From: JAEUIX01 sp964611125
Lineage (GTDB): Bacteria > Planctomycetota > Phycisphaerae > Phycisphaerales > UBA1924
Assembly: GCA_964611125.1 (NCBI GenBank)
Contig: CAZSZO010000019.1
Coordinates: 1 to 64,000, forward strand
DNA length: 64,000 bases
Direction of reading: 5' to 3'
Shown: piece after piece, positions 18,724 through 27,944 of the stretch
How the letters are laid out: each line of letters begins with the position of its first letter
Position numbering within the stretch: the first letter of the stretch is position 1
Program-made: the position numbers and the translations under genes
Notes under the pieces: generated by a model
Seen by the model: only the letters and a program-made list of their open reading frames with translations
What the model was told of the DNA's origin: nothing
Database searches by the model: none

Positions 18724-20577
18724 TCACTCACCCGCCGGGGCGCCACCCTTGCGCGGGTCGCACCCGGCCTGAAGGGTTCCGTCCGGGCGCCGCACCACCA
18801 GCTGCACCGCCGCGACCTTGGCCTGAACGCTCACCTGGTGCTTCTGCTTGCGCATCCAATCAACCACCCGCATGCCGTTCCAGCGGATCTCCTCGAATCC
18901 GCGATCCAGCTCGAGCACGTTGGGCATCCACTGGTGGTGAAACCGCGGGGCCGCGAGGGCCTTGGGCGCGTCATACCCCAGCACCAGCGTGTTCAGCAGC
19001 ACCTGGGTCGTCGCCGTGATGATCCGCGGGCCGCCCGAGCCGCCCAGCACCGCCTCGACCGCCTTGCCCTCGCCCAGCACGATCGTCGGCGTCATGCTCG
19101 ACAGCGGCCGCTTGCCAGGGGCCGGCAGGTTGCGGTCGCTCTGCCTGAGGCCCAGCGCATTCACCCGCCCGCGCCGAGTCGTGAAGTCGTCCATCTGGTT
19201 GTTCAGGCAGAAGCCCCGCACCGCCACCAATGAGCCGAACTCCAGGTTGATCGTCTCGGTGCACGCCACCGCATTCCCGGCGCCGTCGATGATGCTGAAG
19301 TGGCTCGTGCCGCCGTCATCGGCGGGGGCCTTGAGCTCGCCCTCGGGCCGCTCGCGCGTGCCGTAGTTGTCGGGGCCGTAGACCCGCCCGATCGACATCC
19401 GCATGGCCCGCTGCGCGATGTACTCTGGCGAAAGCAGCCGCGCCACCGGCACATCGACAAAGGCCGGGTCCCCCAGCCACGCCGCGCGATCGGCGAAGGC
19501 GTGCTTGGTCGACTCCACCAGCAGCTGCAGATACGTCGGGGCGAAGCCGTCCTTCACATGCTGGCGATAGTCGGCCTTCACCAGGATCGCCAGCGTCTCG
19601 GCCAGCGCCAGCCCGCCGCTCGATGGCGGCGGCATCATCAGCAGCGTCCGCCCTTCAAAGGCGAACCGCAGCGGCTCTGCGGATGCCGGGGCATACCCCG
19701 CCAGGTCCGCCGCGGTCATCACCCCGCCGTCAGCCTGAATCGCCCGCACGATCTCGGCCCCGATCGGCCCTTCATAGAAGGCCTTGACCCCGTCGCGGGC
19801 GATCGCTTCGAGAACCTCCGCCTGCTCAGGAAGCTTGATGAGCAGCCGCTCAGGGCGCCCCTCGCCCCCACCTTCCGCGCCCGCCTGCGGCCCGAACCTG
19901 CCCCGCGCCAGGAGCCGCTCCCACGCAAAGGCGAAGCGCGTCTTCCAGCCAGGCTGCTTCTCAAACTTCTCGCTCAACTCCGCCGCGGCCTTGGCATAGG
20001 CGATATCCGGGGCGAACCCCTCCCGCGCCAGCCGGATCGCCGGGGCCATCACCGCCACGCGATCGAGCGTGCCGTACTGCTCGAGCGCCGCCAGCAGCCC
20101 GGCCACCGTTCCCGGGATCGCCACCGCCCGCCCGCCGTGGGTGCTGGCGTCCGCGGCGTCGGGCCCGCCCCCCGCGTCGAGCTTCTCAAAGTAATCCGGC
20201 CCCACCCCGGCCGGGCAGGTCTCGCGGTAGTTGAGCGCGACGCTGAGCCCCTCGGCGGTGAGCCGCATCCGCGGGTGCTCGCGCAGGTGAATCACCATGA
20301 ACCCGCCGCCGCCGATGCCGCACGAGAACGGACGCGTCACCGACAGGGCGAAGCTCGTCGCCACCGCCGCGTCCACCGCATTGCCGCCCTTGGCCAGAAT
20401 CTCCGCCCCCGCTGCGGAGGCCAGCGGCTGATCCGCCGCGACCGCGTAGCGCGTGTAGATCGCATCATGACGCGGGGCGTCGAGCTCCTGGGCCCGCGCC
20501 GGCGCCGCCCCAAGGGGCGTCAGCATCAGTCCACAGGCCAGGAACCGGGCGAGAACCGAGGGCCGGGTCGTTCGCAT
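18724..20577 (-). CDS. ggt: Gamma-glutamyltransferase
   Basis: An Ntn-hydrolase that is exported, cleaves itself and transfers or hydrolyses gamma-glutamyl groups of glutathione. It has 617 residues, slightly longer than the usual 550-590. It has a signal peptide (VLARFLACGLMLTPLGAAPARA), then the motifs AGAEILAKGGNAVDAAVATSFAL (residues around 45-70) and CGIGGGGFMVIH. The autoprocessing site GGTSHFSIIDG has its catalytic Thr near residue 420, and the small subunit has SSMTPTIV and GGSGGPRI. The ATG at 20577 has TACGCT five bases upstream and no Shine-Dalgarno. It is convergent with the EEP gene and divergent from the lipoprotein at 20689. Confidence 0.94.
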   Translation of the reverse strand: MRTTRPSVLARFLACGLMLTPLGAAPARAQELDAPRHDAIYTRYAVAADQPLASAAGAEILAKGGNAVDAAVATSFALSVTRPFSCGIGGGGFMVIHLREHPRMRLTAEGLSVALNYRETCPAGVGPDYFEKLDAGGGPDAADASTHGGRAVAIPGTVAGLLAALEQYGTLDRVAVMAPAIRLAREGFAPDIAYAKAAAELSEKFEKQPGWKTRFAFAWERLLARGRFGPQAGAEGGGEGRPERLLIKLPEQAEVLEAIARDGVKAFYEGPIGAEIVRAIQADGGVMTAADLAGYAPASAEPLRFAFEGRTLLMMPPPSSGGLALAETLAILVKADYRQHVKDGFAPTYLQLLVESTKHAFADRAAWLGDPAFVDVPVARLLSPEYIAQRAMRMSIGRVYGPDNYGTRERPEGELKAPADDGGTSHFSIIDGAGNAVACTETINLEFGSLVAVRGFCLNNQMDDFTTRRGRVNALGLRQSDRNLPAPGKRPLSSMTPTIVLGEGKAVEAVLGGSGGPRIITATTQVLLNTLVLGYDAPKALAAPRFHHQWMPNVLELDRGFEEIRWNGMRVVDWMRKQKHQVSVQAKVAAVQLVVRRPDGTLQAGCDPRKGGAPAGE

Positions 20578-20688
20578 GGGCCAGCGTAGCAACCCGCGTA
20601 GCACCCTGTGTAGAAACCCACGTAGCAGGCCACATAGCTGGCCCCGTGGCAGCCCACAGACCAGGCCGCCGCAGCTCTACGCTCCCCC

Positions 20689-21624
20689 ATGTCCCGGCCC
20701 CGGTCCGCGTTTCACCTCCTGCTGGCCATCGCGCTCGCCGCCGCGGGCTGCGACCACGCCCCGCCGGCCGGCCCTCCCTCCACCGCCGCCCCAGCCGGGC
20801 CCCGGATCGTCGCCCTCGCCCCGGGTATCCGCCAGACCCTCGACGACCTTGGCGGAGGCCGCCTCATCGTCGGGAGGCACGCCTACGACGCCTGGGCCGA
20901 CCCCGCCACCCCCGCTTGCGGCGACCAGGCCGGCATCGATTACGAAGCCCTCGTCCGCGTGAACCCCACGCACGTGCTCCTGCAGTGGCGGGGCGACCAG
21001 CGCGGCGCCGCGCCGGGCCGCCTCCTCGACCTCGCCCGCGCCCACCACTGGACAGTCCGCAACTACCCCCTGCTGTCGCTCGAAGAGGTCGTGCAGGCCG
21101 CCGAGGACATGGAGCGCCTGCTGCCCGCCGACCAGCCCCAATCAGCATCGCCCCACCCGCCCTCCGCCGCGGCCCGCTTGCGCCAGGCCCTGGCCCGCCG
21201 TCCGGGCGTGCGGCCAGACGCCATCGGCCCGGTGCTGCTGCTCTACGGCGTCAGCCCCCCCACGGCCCTCGGCCCCGGCTCGTACCACCACCAGATGCTC
21301 CAGGCCCTGGGGGCCCGGCCGGCGCTCAGCACCGGTCAGCCGTACATGGTGCTCGATGTCGAAGACGTGCTCCGCCTGGCCCCGGGTGCGATCGTGCTCG
21401 TGCAGCCGCGCTGGGGGGCCGATGAGCCCTCCACTGCCCTGGCAGGCGCGCAGCCCCTGGCCCGCCTCGGCCGCCTCGCCACGCTGCCCATTCCGGCGGT
21501 GGAGCTCGGGCGGGTGGCCCTGATCGACGACCCCAAGGCCCTGCTGCCCGGGACCAACCTGGCCGATGTCGCCGACGATCTCGCGGCCATCCTCGAGGCG
21601 TGGTCGACCCCCGCCGCCCGGTAG
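20689..21624 (+). CDS. BtuF-like periplasmic binding lipoprotein
   Basis: A 311-residue lipoprotein (signal peptide with lipobox LAAAGC, cleavage before Cys20). The mature part has the fold of class III substrate-binding proteins for vitamin B12, haem or siderophores. Markers are PRIVALAPGIRQTLDDLGGGRLIVGRHAYDAW, YEALVRVNPTHVLLQW, LSLEEVVQAAEDMERLL, and later VLLLYGVSPPTALGPGSYHHQMLQALGA. No permease or ATPase gene is next to it, so the transporter partner must be elsewhere. TACGCT sits five bases before the ATG and there is no ribosome site. The next gene follows 28 bases after the stop. Confidence 0.8.
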   Translation: MSRPRSAFHLLLAIALAAAGCDHAPPAGPPSTAAPAGPRIVALAPGIRQTLDDLGGGRLIVGRHAYDAWADPATPACGDQAGIDYEALVRVNPTHVLLQWRGDQRGAAPGRLLDLARAHHWTVRNYPLLSLEEVVQAAEDMERLLPADQPQSASPHPPSAAARLRQALARRPGVRPDAIGPVLLLYGVSPPTALGPGSYHHQMLQALGARPALSTGQPYMVLDVEDVLRLAPGAIVLVQPRWGADEPSTALAGAQPLARLGRLATLPIPAVELGRVALIDDPKALLPGTNLADVADDLAAILEAWSTPAAR

Positions 21625-21652
21625 AATGCCCCACCCCCACGGAGCTCACCCC

Positions 21653-22003
21653 ATGGTCGCCCTGCGCCGCGCACTTCACCTCGCCCTGGCCGGTTTCGCC
21701 CGTCGCCTCCTGCCCATCGTGGGCGCGCTGGCCATGCTGGTCGCGATCGCAGGGTGCGAATCCAAGATCACCCAGGCCAGCTACGACAAGATCCAGAACG
21801 GCATGTCGCTGAGCGAAGTGAAGAAGATCCTGGGCGGCGACGGCATCGACGAAACCCCCAGCGGCACGAGCATCACCGGCGCCGGCGTCGGCGACAGCAG
21901 GGCCGCGGCCCAGAACGTCTACCGCTGGAAGGACGGCTCGAAGTACATCGTCGTCACCTTCCGCGACGGCAAGGTGACCTCCAAGGTTCAGGAAGGCCTG
22001 TAA
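21653..22003 (+). CDS. Small DUF3862-like lipoprotein
   Basis: A 116-residue protein with a lipoprotein signal (lipobox AIAGC) and one compact domain. The core QASYDKIQNGMSLSEVKKILGGDG, the WKDGSKYIVVTFRDGKV strand pair and the terminal SKVQEGL match the DUF3862/SmpA-like small lipoprotein group. GGAG lies about eight bases before the ATG. The function is unknown; related folds (BamE) sit at the outer-membrane assembly machinery, but that link is only structural. Likely in one transcript with the binding lipoprotein before it. Confidence 0.78.
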   Translation: MVALRRALHLALAGFARRLLPIVGALAMLVAIAGCESKITQASYDKIQNGMSLSEVKKILGGDGIDETPSGTSITGAGVGDSRAAAQNVYRWKDGSKYIVVTFRDGKVTSKVQEGL

Positions 22004-22145
22004 CCCCGGCCCGAGCCGCGTACACCGCGTTACAGAATCCGCCGCGCCGCCGAAACTGGTTCTCGCACCAGAATTGAATGTCCCCAGACCCCCCGTCCAG
22101 ACCGCCCGCTCTTGCCAACCTCCCTGACACCCACCCGCGCCACTC

Positions 22146-23120
22146 ATGCCCACCAAGATCCTCGTCGCCGACAAGTTCGAGCAGATCGGCCTCTCCGGTC
22201 TGGCGAACATCCCCTGCACCGTCACCTATCAGCCCGACGCCGGGGCCGGCGACCTGAAGGCCGCGCTCAGCGAGCACGACCCCGAGGTGCTCGTGGTGCG
22301 CAGCAGCAAGACCACCAAGGCCGCCATCGACGCGGGACCGTCGCTCAAGGCCATCATCCGGGCCGGGGCGGGCTTTGACAACATCGACCTTCCCGCCGCG
22401 ACCGCCCGCGGCGTGAGCGTCTGCAACTGCCCCGGGATGAACGCCGTGGCCGTGGCAGAGCTTGTCTTCGGCTTCCTGCTCGCCCTCGACCGGCGGATCG
22501 TCGAAGGAACGTGCGACCTGCGGGCGGGCAAGTGGGCCAAGAAGGACTACGCCAAGGCCCGCGGCCTGAAGGGCCAGACGCTGGGCATCATCGGCGTCGG
22601 CGGGATCGGTCGCGAGGTGCTCAAGCGGGCCAAGGCCTTCGGCATGCCGTGCATCGCCCACTCGCTCAACATGACCAAGGACCGCGCCGCCGACCTGGGC
22701 GTGGAGCACGGCGGCTCGACCCGGGCCGACCTGCTGGCCATGCTCGCCCGCTGCGACGCCGTGAGCGTCAACGTCGCCGCCAACAAGGAGAGCGAGAAGA
22801 TGGCCGACAGCGCGTTCTTCGGGGCCATGCGCCAGGGCGCGTGCTTCATCAACACCAGCCGCGGCAGCGTGGTTGATGAGCCCGCCCTGATCGACGCGAT
22901 GCGGACCAAGGGCATCCGCGTCGGGGCCGATGTCTTCGCCGGCGAGCCCGCCGGCGGCAGCGCCGAGTGGAAGACCCCCCTCGCAGAGCTCCCGGGCTTC
23001 GTCGGCACCCACCACATCGGCGCCAGCACCGACCAGGCTCAGACCGCCGTGGCGGAGGAAGTCGTCCGCATCGTGAAGGTGTGGCGCGAGTCGGGCCGGT
23101 TTGATAACAAGGTGAACTGA
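22146..23120 (+). CDS. serA: D-3-phosphoglycerate dehydrogenase-type oxidoreductase, short form
   Basis: A 324-residue D-isomer 2-hydroxyacid dehydrogenase, most likely the first step of serine synthesis (3-phosphoglycerate to phosphohydroxypyruvate with NAD). It has the NAD-binding GVGGIGREV, the catalytic Arg in NTSRGSVVDE, Glu in DVFAGEP and His in GTHHIGAST. The substrate-side motif AGFDNID matches PGDH rather than lactate or formate dehydrogenases. It lacks the C-terminal ASB and ACT domains that give serine feedback in long forms, so allosteric control by serine is not expected. The gene stands about 140 bases after the small lipoprotein gene. Confidence 0.82.
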   Translation: MPTKILVADKFEQIGLSGLANIPCTVTYQPDAGAGDLKAALSEHDPEVLVVRSSKTTKAAIDAGPSLKAIIRAGAGFDNIDLPAATARGVSVCNCPGMNAVAVAELVFGFLLALDRRIVEGTCDLRAGKWAKKDYAKARGLKGQTLGIIGVGGIGREVLKRAKAFGMPCIAHSLNMTKDRAADLGVEHGGSTRADLLAMLARCDAVSVNVAANKESEKMADSAFFGAMRQGACFINTSRGSVVDEPALIDAMRTKGIRVGADVFAGEPAGGSAEWKTPLAELPGFVGTHHIGASTDQAQTAVAEEVVRIVKVWRESGRFDNKVN

Positions 23121-23172
23121 GCGACGCCCCATCCTCCCCCTCGCCGGCGGCCAGCTCGTCGTACCCTCCCCC

Positions 23173-24615
23173 GTGGCCGAACTTCCCCCCACACCCCCCT
23201 CACTCCAAACACCGCCCGCCCTGCCCGCGCCCCTCCCCGCGCCTCTACCCGCCTGGGGCGATGAGCCCGCCCCGGCCCGGCTCGAGCGCCTCCTCCGCAA
23301 GGCCCGCGAGCTCCCGCGGACCCCCGGCGTCTACCTCATGAAGGACCACAAAGGTGTGGTCATCTACGTCGGCAAGGCCGGCAGCCTCACCTCCCGCGTC
23401 TCGTCCTACTTCGTCCCCTCGGCGGACCTCGGCCACAAAAAGCAGCCCCTGCTCGAGCGCGTCCACAACTTCGACATCATCGAGTGCGAAGGCGAATGGG
23501 AAGCGCTCCTCACCGAAAACCGCCTCATCAAGGACGTCCGCCCCCGCTTCAACGTCCGCCTCACCGACGGCAAGAGCTACCCCTACCTCATCATCACCCA
23601 GCGCGAGGACTTTCCCCGCGTCTTCGTCTCGCGCAACCCCACCGGCGCCGGCGATGACCAGCTCGCGGCGCTCCTCAAAGGCGCCAGGGTCTTCGGCCCC
23701 TTCACCAATGTCGGGGCCCTGCGCGAGGCCGTGCAGCTCCTGCAACGGGCCTTCCGCTTCCGCACCTGCTCGCTCGACATCATCGCCGGAGACCCCAAAA
23801 ACCGCGTCTTCCGCCCGTGCCTGCTCGCCGCCATCGGCCAGTGCACCGCCCCCTGCGCCGACCGCATCGCCCCCGACGCCTACGCCGCCGACATCGACCG
23901 CTTCGTCCGCTTCCTGGGCTCCAAACGCTCCGCCATGCTCCGCGAGATGCGCGACCAGATGGACGCCCTCGCACGCGAACTCAAATTCGAGCAGGCCGCC
24001 GCCGTCCGCGACCAGATCCAGGCCATCGAAAAGCTCGACGAGCGCGGCGCCCGCTCCGACGGCTTCCAGCCCGAGACCGAGATCGCCTGGGTCGATCCCG
24101 CCAAAGGCTGCAAGGCCCTCCAGAAGGTCCTCGCTCTCGACGCCCCCGTTAGATGCCTCGAAGCCATCGACATCGCCCACCTCATGGGCGGCGAGACCGT
24201 CGGCAGCAAGGTCTGCTTCGTCGACGGCAAGCCTTTCAAGGAGGAATACCGCCGCTACAAGGTCCGCACCGTCGACAACGACGACTACATGGCCATCCGC
24301 GAGGTCGTCAGCCGCCGCTACCGCGACGCCGGCGCCGGGCAGGAGCTCTTCCCCGATGTCATCCTCATCGACGGCGGCCTGGGCCAGCTGCACGCCGCGC
24401 TCGAAGCCTTCGACCAGCTCAGCGTGAAGCCGCCGATGGTGATCTCGCTTGCCAAGAAGGAGGAGCTCATCTACATCCAGCGCGAGAGCGAGCCCCTCAG
24501 GCTGCCCAAATCCAACGCCGCGCTGCGGATGTGCATGGCCATCCGCGATGAGGCCCACCGCTTCGCCCAGAGCTATCACCACGTGCTGCGGCGCAAGAAA
24601 ATGACGGGCGAGTGA
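23173..24615 (+). CDS. uvrC: UvrC excinuclease subunit without C-terminal HhH region
   Basis: The nuclease subunit of nucleotide excision repair, cutting both sides of a lesion bound by UvrB. In order it has a Pro-rich start and a GIY-YIG domain (TPGVYLM...VIYVGKAG...EALLTENRLIK, about residues 50-130). The UvrB-binding UVR motif follows (ARELKFEQAAAVRDQI, about 260-290). The last domain is the RNase H-like nuclease, with catalytic acids in AIDIAHLMGG and VILIDGGLGQLHAA and a His in RDEAHRFA. It ends right after this domain at 480 residues; the usual tandem helix-hairpin-helix is absent, and no such sequence follows in another frame. The start is a GTG with TACCCT five bases upstream. Confidence 0.9.
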   Translation: MAELPPTPPSLQTPPALPAPLPAPLPAWGDEPAPARLERLLRKARELPRTPGVYLMKDHKGVVIYVGKAGSLTSRVSSYFVPSADLGHKKQPLLERVHNFDIIECEGEWEALLTENRLIKDVRPRFNVRLTDGKSYPYLIITQREDFPRVFVSRNPTGAGDDQLAALLKGARVFGPFTNVGALREAVQLLQRAFRFRTCSLDIIAGDPKNRVFRPCLLAAIGQCTAPCADRIAPDAYAADIDRFVRFLGSKRSAMLREMRDQMDALARELKFEQAAAVRDQIQAIEKLDERGARSDGFQPETEIAWVDPAKGCKALQKVLALDAPVRCLEAIDIAHLMGGETVGSKVCFVDGKPFKEEYRRYKVRTVDNDDYMAIREVVSRRYRDAGAGQELFPDVILIDGGLGQLHAALEAFDQLSVKPPMVISLAKKEELIYIQRESEPLRLPKSNAALRMCMAIRDEAHRFAQSYHHVLRRKKMTGE

Positions 24616-24646
24616 GCGGCCCCCCACCCTCCCGACTTCCCGCCCC

Positions 24647-25864
24647 CTACTTGCGCTCAGGCAGGGTGAACCGCATCACCGCCGTCGAGTGCATCGGCGG
24701 GTACCGCAGCATCAGGCGGAACACGCGGAACTCGCGCTGCGCCCAGCCCAGCCGCTCGAAGGTGTACGCCATCAGCCGCTCATAATTGCCCATCACCGTC
24801 GAGTGGATCAGCGGCGGCACGCCCGGCAGCATCTCCGCCCGCTCCCCCACAGGAATGCGATAGGGCTGCACCCGCGGCTCGGTCCCGTGAAGCTGCCCGA
24901 ACAGAAACGACTCGGGGTGCCCCCACACATCCAGCGAGCGGTGCAGGCAGATATCCAGCTGGAGCATCTCCGCCGGCATCGAGATCTGGGCCGAGAAGTC
25001 CGCCGTCAGCTCATCCCCCGAGCGGTGGATCGGTCCCACCGCCCGCAGCACCGTGCCGATGAAGCAGGTGATCGAGCCCGTGTTGCCGATCGCCGTCTCC
25101 TCCAGCTCGAAGAAGAACGACTTGCCCTCCGGCACCCGCCGCAGCCCCAGCGGCATCGGCGTGCAGAACTCGCTCATCAGCTTCGGCCCCTCGGCGCCCG
25201 CGAACGCCGGGTCGATCGCCTCCTCCACCATCGGGCGAAGCTCGCCATCGGACGTATACAGCCGCGGCCGAAAGAGCGGCCAGCACACATTCGGCCGCAA
25301 CCGCCGGAAGTCGATGATCCCCCCCACCTGGGCCGCATCGATCAGGTCGGGGTTGGACTTGGCGGGCATCATGATCAGCGTGCTCATGCGGGCCTTGGCC
25401 TGCACGCCCCACACGCCGCTGTTCCCGCGATACGCCAGCTTCCGGCTCTGCTCCAGCCGCTCCGCCGAGCCCGCGCCCCCCATGTTGTCCAGAATCAGGT
25501 CGAGCGTCGCCCGGTCGCCGGTGTGGATCTCCACCAGCCGGTCCAGTTCGCGCTGCGCCACCCGCACCCGCTCGGCCGATTCCTCGCCGGCCCCAGCCTG
25601 ACGGGCCGCCTTCACCAGGATCTCCAGCCCCTCATCACCCGGCAAATGCTGCAGCGCCTCGAACAGGTCCCGCCCGCACACCACCTTCGAGATCTTCCAC
25701 GTCAGGTTGCGGCTCACCTTCAGCCTGCGGGCCATCTCCTGCGGCTCGGTCGGGTCCAGCCCGCTCGCCGCCAGCAACTCGCCCAGCGTCCGGCGAACCT
25801 CCTGGAAGGCCGTGGTCAGGTGCTCTTCAAACGCTGGCACAGGCTGTGATTGGAACGCGGTCAT
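24647..25864 (-). CDS. Conserved-looking protein of unknown function, possible N-terminal HTH
   Basis: A 405-residue soluble protein with no signal or membrane segment. Residues about 40-62 (PQEMARRLKVSRNLTWKISKVV) look like a helix-turn-helix, so DNA binding is possible. The large remainder (LDLILDNMGGAG, YRGNSGVWGVQ, FFFELEETAIGNTG, RLMAYTFERLGW) matches nothing I know. The composition is balanced, with many aromatic residues, as in a real globular protein. It is convergent with uvrC and divergent from the exported-protein gene at 26092. It may regulate that divergent gene, but this is only a suggestion from position. ATG start, no clear ribosome site. Confidence 0.7.
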   Translation of the reverse strand: MTAFQSQPVPAFEEHLTTAFQEVRRTLGELLAASGLDPTEPQEMARRLKVSRNLTWKISKVVCGRDLFEALQHLPGDEGLEILVKAARQAGAGEESAERVRVAQRELDRLVEIHTGDRATLDLILDNMGGAGSAERLEQSRKLAYRGNSGVWGVQAKARMSTLIMMPAKSNPDLIDAAQVGGIIDFRRLRPNVCWPLFRPRLYTSDGELRPMVEEAIDPAFAGAEGPKLMSEFCTPMPLGLRRVPEGKSFFFELEETAIGNTGSITCFIGTVLRAVGPIHRSGDELTADFSAQISMPAEMLQLDICLHRSLDVWGHPESFLFGQLHGTEPRVQPYRIPVGERAEMLPGVPPLIHSTVMGNYERLMAYTFERLGWAQREFRVFRLMLRYPPMHSTAVMRFTLPERK

Positions 25865-25969
25865 GAATATCCATCGGTCATGGCGTCATGCGAACAAAAC
25901 ACGATAAACACGACTCCCTCAAGCCCAACTAGACTACCCGACCTTCGGCCAGCTCGCAAATGCCTTGAG

Positions 25970-26015
25970 GAATGTTTGCGAAAACAGTTGCATGAATCCG
26001 GACCTCGTGTATCTT
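25970..26015 (+). promoter_or_regulatory. Promoter with palindromic upstream element (copy 1)
   Basis: The element GAATGTTTG-CG-AAAACAGTTGCA (25970-25992) contains the inverted repeat TGTTT-N4-AAACA and overlaps a -35 hexamer TTGCAT (25988-25993). After 16 bases comes a -10 hexamer TATCTT (26010-26015). The start codon of the exported protein lies 77 bases further. The same layout recurs at 27945. Confidence 0.65.
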
Positions 26016-26091
26016 CTCCACGAAGCCGCTGGATCCTGATCCGTCTGTTTCGGCCAGCGGCCACATCTTGCCTTCAGAGGAGAGAGCGCAC

Positions 26092-27789
26092 ATGAACCGC
26101 ACATCGATGGTCGTGTTCCTTGCCGCCGGCGCCGCGTTGGCGATCACCAGCACCGCGAACGCCAACGTCTTCGGCCTCAGCTCGGTCATCGCCGCCCGCG
26201 GCAACCAGATCCCCGACCAGCCGGTCGGCGTGCTCTACGGCAACTTCAACAGCCCTTCTATTGCCGCTGACGGCCGCGTCACCTTCGGCGGCTCGGGCAT
26301 CCTCGGCCTCGCTTCCGCTTCCAACGACCGCGCCGTCTTCAGCGGGTTCTCCGCCGCGACCGTCGGCACCGTCGCCCAGTCCGGCACGCAGGCCCCGGGC
26401 GGCCCCGCCGGCGCCCTCATGCAGTCGGGCACCGGCGCCTCCTTCGCCTTGAACACCAGCTCCTCGCGCACCAACGCCGCCGGCTCGATCATGTACGTCA
26501 GCGCCTTCAGCGGCGGCGGCGTCACCGCCAACGTCAATGACTCGGCCGTCTTCGTCGGCTCCGCCGGCGGCAGCTTCGCCCCCATCGCCCGCCGCGGGAT
26601 CTCCACTGTCGCCGGAACCGGCGGCGCGGTGCTCTCGGCCGCCTTCGACACCAGCACCCAGAGCCTCACTCAGAGCGCCGACGGCACGGTCTACTTCAAG
26701 CAGACCATGACCGGCGGCGACGTCTCGGGCACGACCAACAACACCGGCGTCTTCGCCGCCACGCCCGCAGGCGTCTCGATCGTCGCCCGCAAGGGCACGC
26801 AGGCCCCCGGGGCCGCCGCGGGCGTCAACTACAACAACATCGGCTTCATCACCCAGCCCAACGCCTCGGCCCTGTTCATGTACGACAGCACCCTCGCCGG
26901 CGCCGGCGTCACCACCGCCAACGACTCGGCCCTCTTCGTCCACACCCCCGGCGCCGGCTCCACCCTCATCGCCCGTGAGGGCCAGGTCGCCCCCGGCTCC
27001 GCAGGCGCCACCTTCTCCGGCGCCTACACCGCCCCCGGCGTCACCTTCAACAACTCCGGCACGGTCCTCTTTCAGACCAACCTCGCCGGCGGCGATGTCG
27101 TCGGCACGACCAACGATTCGGCCATCTTCATGCGCCGCTCGGGCGCCCTCAACATGATCGTCCGCAAGGGCCAGGCCGCTCCGGGCACGGATGGCGCCTT
27201 CGCCACCCTCAGCGGCCAGTCCACGCTCTACCTCAACAACAGTGGTTCCTTCGTCTTCCAGGGTCTCATCACCGGCGGCTCGGTCACCGCCGCCAACGAT
27301 TCCGGCATCTGGGTCAGCGACGCCGCCAACCCCTCCTCACTCTCGCTGCTCCTCCGCGAGGGCGATGTGGCCCCCGGCACGCAGACGCAGACGCTCGCCT
27401 TCGGCTCCAATTCTCTGGTCCGCAACGCCCTGGGCCAGATGCTCGTCTCCATGCCCCTGAGCAACGCCGACGGAACCGCCGCCGGCAACGCCCTCTACGC
27501 CTACGACCCCGCCGCGGCCGTCCCCTTCGCCATCCTCTGCCGCTCCGGTGAGCAGATCGAGATCGCCCCGGGCGTCTTCAAGACCATCGCCAACTTCGGC
27601 AGCCTCCAGTTCACCAACGGCGCCGGCGGCCCGCTGTCGCTCAACGATTCCGGCGGTTTCGTGATCTCCGTCAACACCGCCGAGGGCTTCTCCGCCGTCG
27701 TCACCGGCCAAATCCCCGCCCCCGGCGCCGGCGCCCTCGCCCTCCTCGGCGCGGCGTCCCTCGCAGCCCGCCGCCGCCGCCTCGCCTGA
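26092..27789 (+). CDS. Secreted repeat protein with PEP-CTERM-like tail
   Basis: A 565-residue exported protein (signal peptide MNRTSMVVFLAAGAALAI..., cleaved near NANA). The body is made of about six repeats of 60-70 residues. Each contains a motif like R-x-G-x-x-APG-x-x-A-G followed by strands with F-x-x-x-x-x-G-G-x-V-x-x-x-N-D-S, suggesting a beta-propeller-like structure (DUF7453-type). The C-terminus is PAPGAGALALLGAASLA followed by RRRR, the three-part sorting signal of PEP-CTERM-like proteins. It would be anchored or released at the cell surface by a sorting enzyme not in this window. AGAGGAGAG precedes the ATG. A perfect terminator follows. Confidence 0.83.
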   Translation: MNRTSMVVFLAAGAALAITSTANANVFGLSSVIAARGNQIPDQPVGVLYGNFNSPSIAADGRVTFGGSGILGLASASNDRAVFSGFSAATVGTVAQSGTQAPGGPAGALMQSGTGASFALNTSSSRTNAAGSIMYVSAFSGGGVTANVNDSAVFVGSAGGSFAPIARRGISTVAGTGGAVLSAAFDTSTQSLTQSADGTVYFKQTMTGGDVSGTTNNTGVFAATPAGVSIVARKGTQAPGAAAGVNYNNIGFITQPNASALFMYDSTLAGAGVTTANDSALFVHTPGAGSTLIAREGQVAPGSAGATFSGAYTAPGVTFNNSGTVLFQTNLAGGDVVGTTNDSAIFMRRSGALNMIVRKGQAAPGTDGAFATLSGQSTLYLNNSGSFVFQGLITGGSVTAANDSGIWVSDAANPSSLSLLLREGDVAPGTQTQTLAFGSNSLVRNALGQMLVSMPLSNADGTAAGNALYAYDPAAAVPFAILCRSGEQIEIAPGVFKTIANFGSLQFTNGAGGPLSLNDSGGFVISVNTAEGFSAVVTGQIPAPGAGALALLGAASLAARRRRLA

Positions 27790-27810
27790 TTCCCCCCGAC
27801 ACCACCCACA

Positions 27811-27846
27811 AAGACCCCTCCGGAACGTTCCGGAGGGGTCTTTTCA
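27811..27846 (+). terminator. Perfect 32-base palindromic terminator
   Basis: A fully self-complementary sequence (AAGACCCCTCCGGAAC and its complement, 27811-27842) is followed by TTTT. It ends the transcript of the repeat protein. Because it is a perfect palindrome it can form the same hairpin on both strands. Confidence 0.9.
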
Positions 27847-27944
27847 TTTGATCGCGACGCGCCTGGCGTTCTCGTTCCACGACCTGAAAGGCCTCCAAGG
27901 CCGGTTCTGATCAGGTCCTTCCCGCCACCCGCAAACTGTCACCA

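Noticed and set aside
24616..24646. Frameshifted remnant of the UvrC HhH region
   Set aside because: Only 31 bases lie between the uvrC stop and the end of the convergent gene, too few for a lost domain, and none of the frames resembles HhH.
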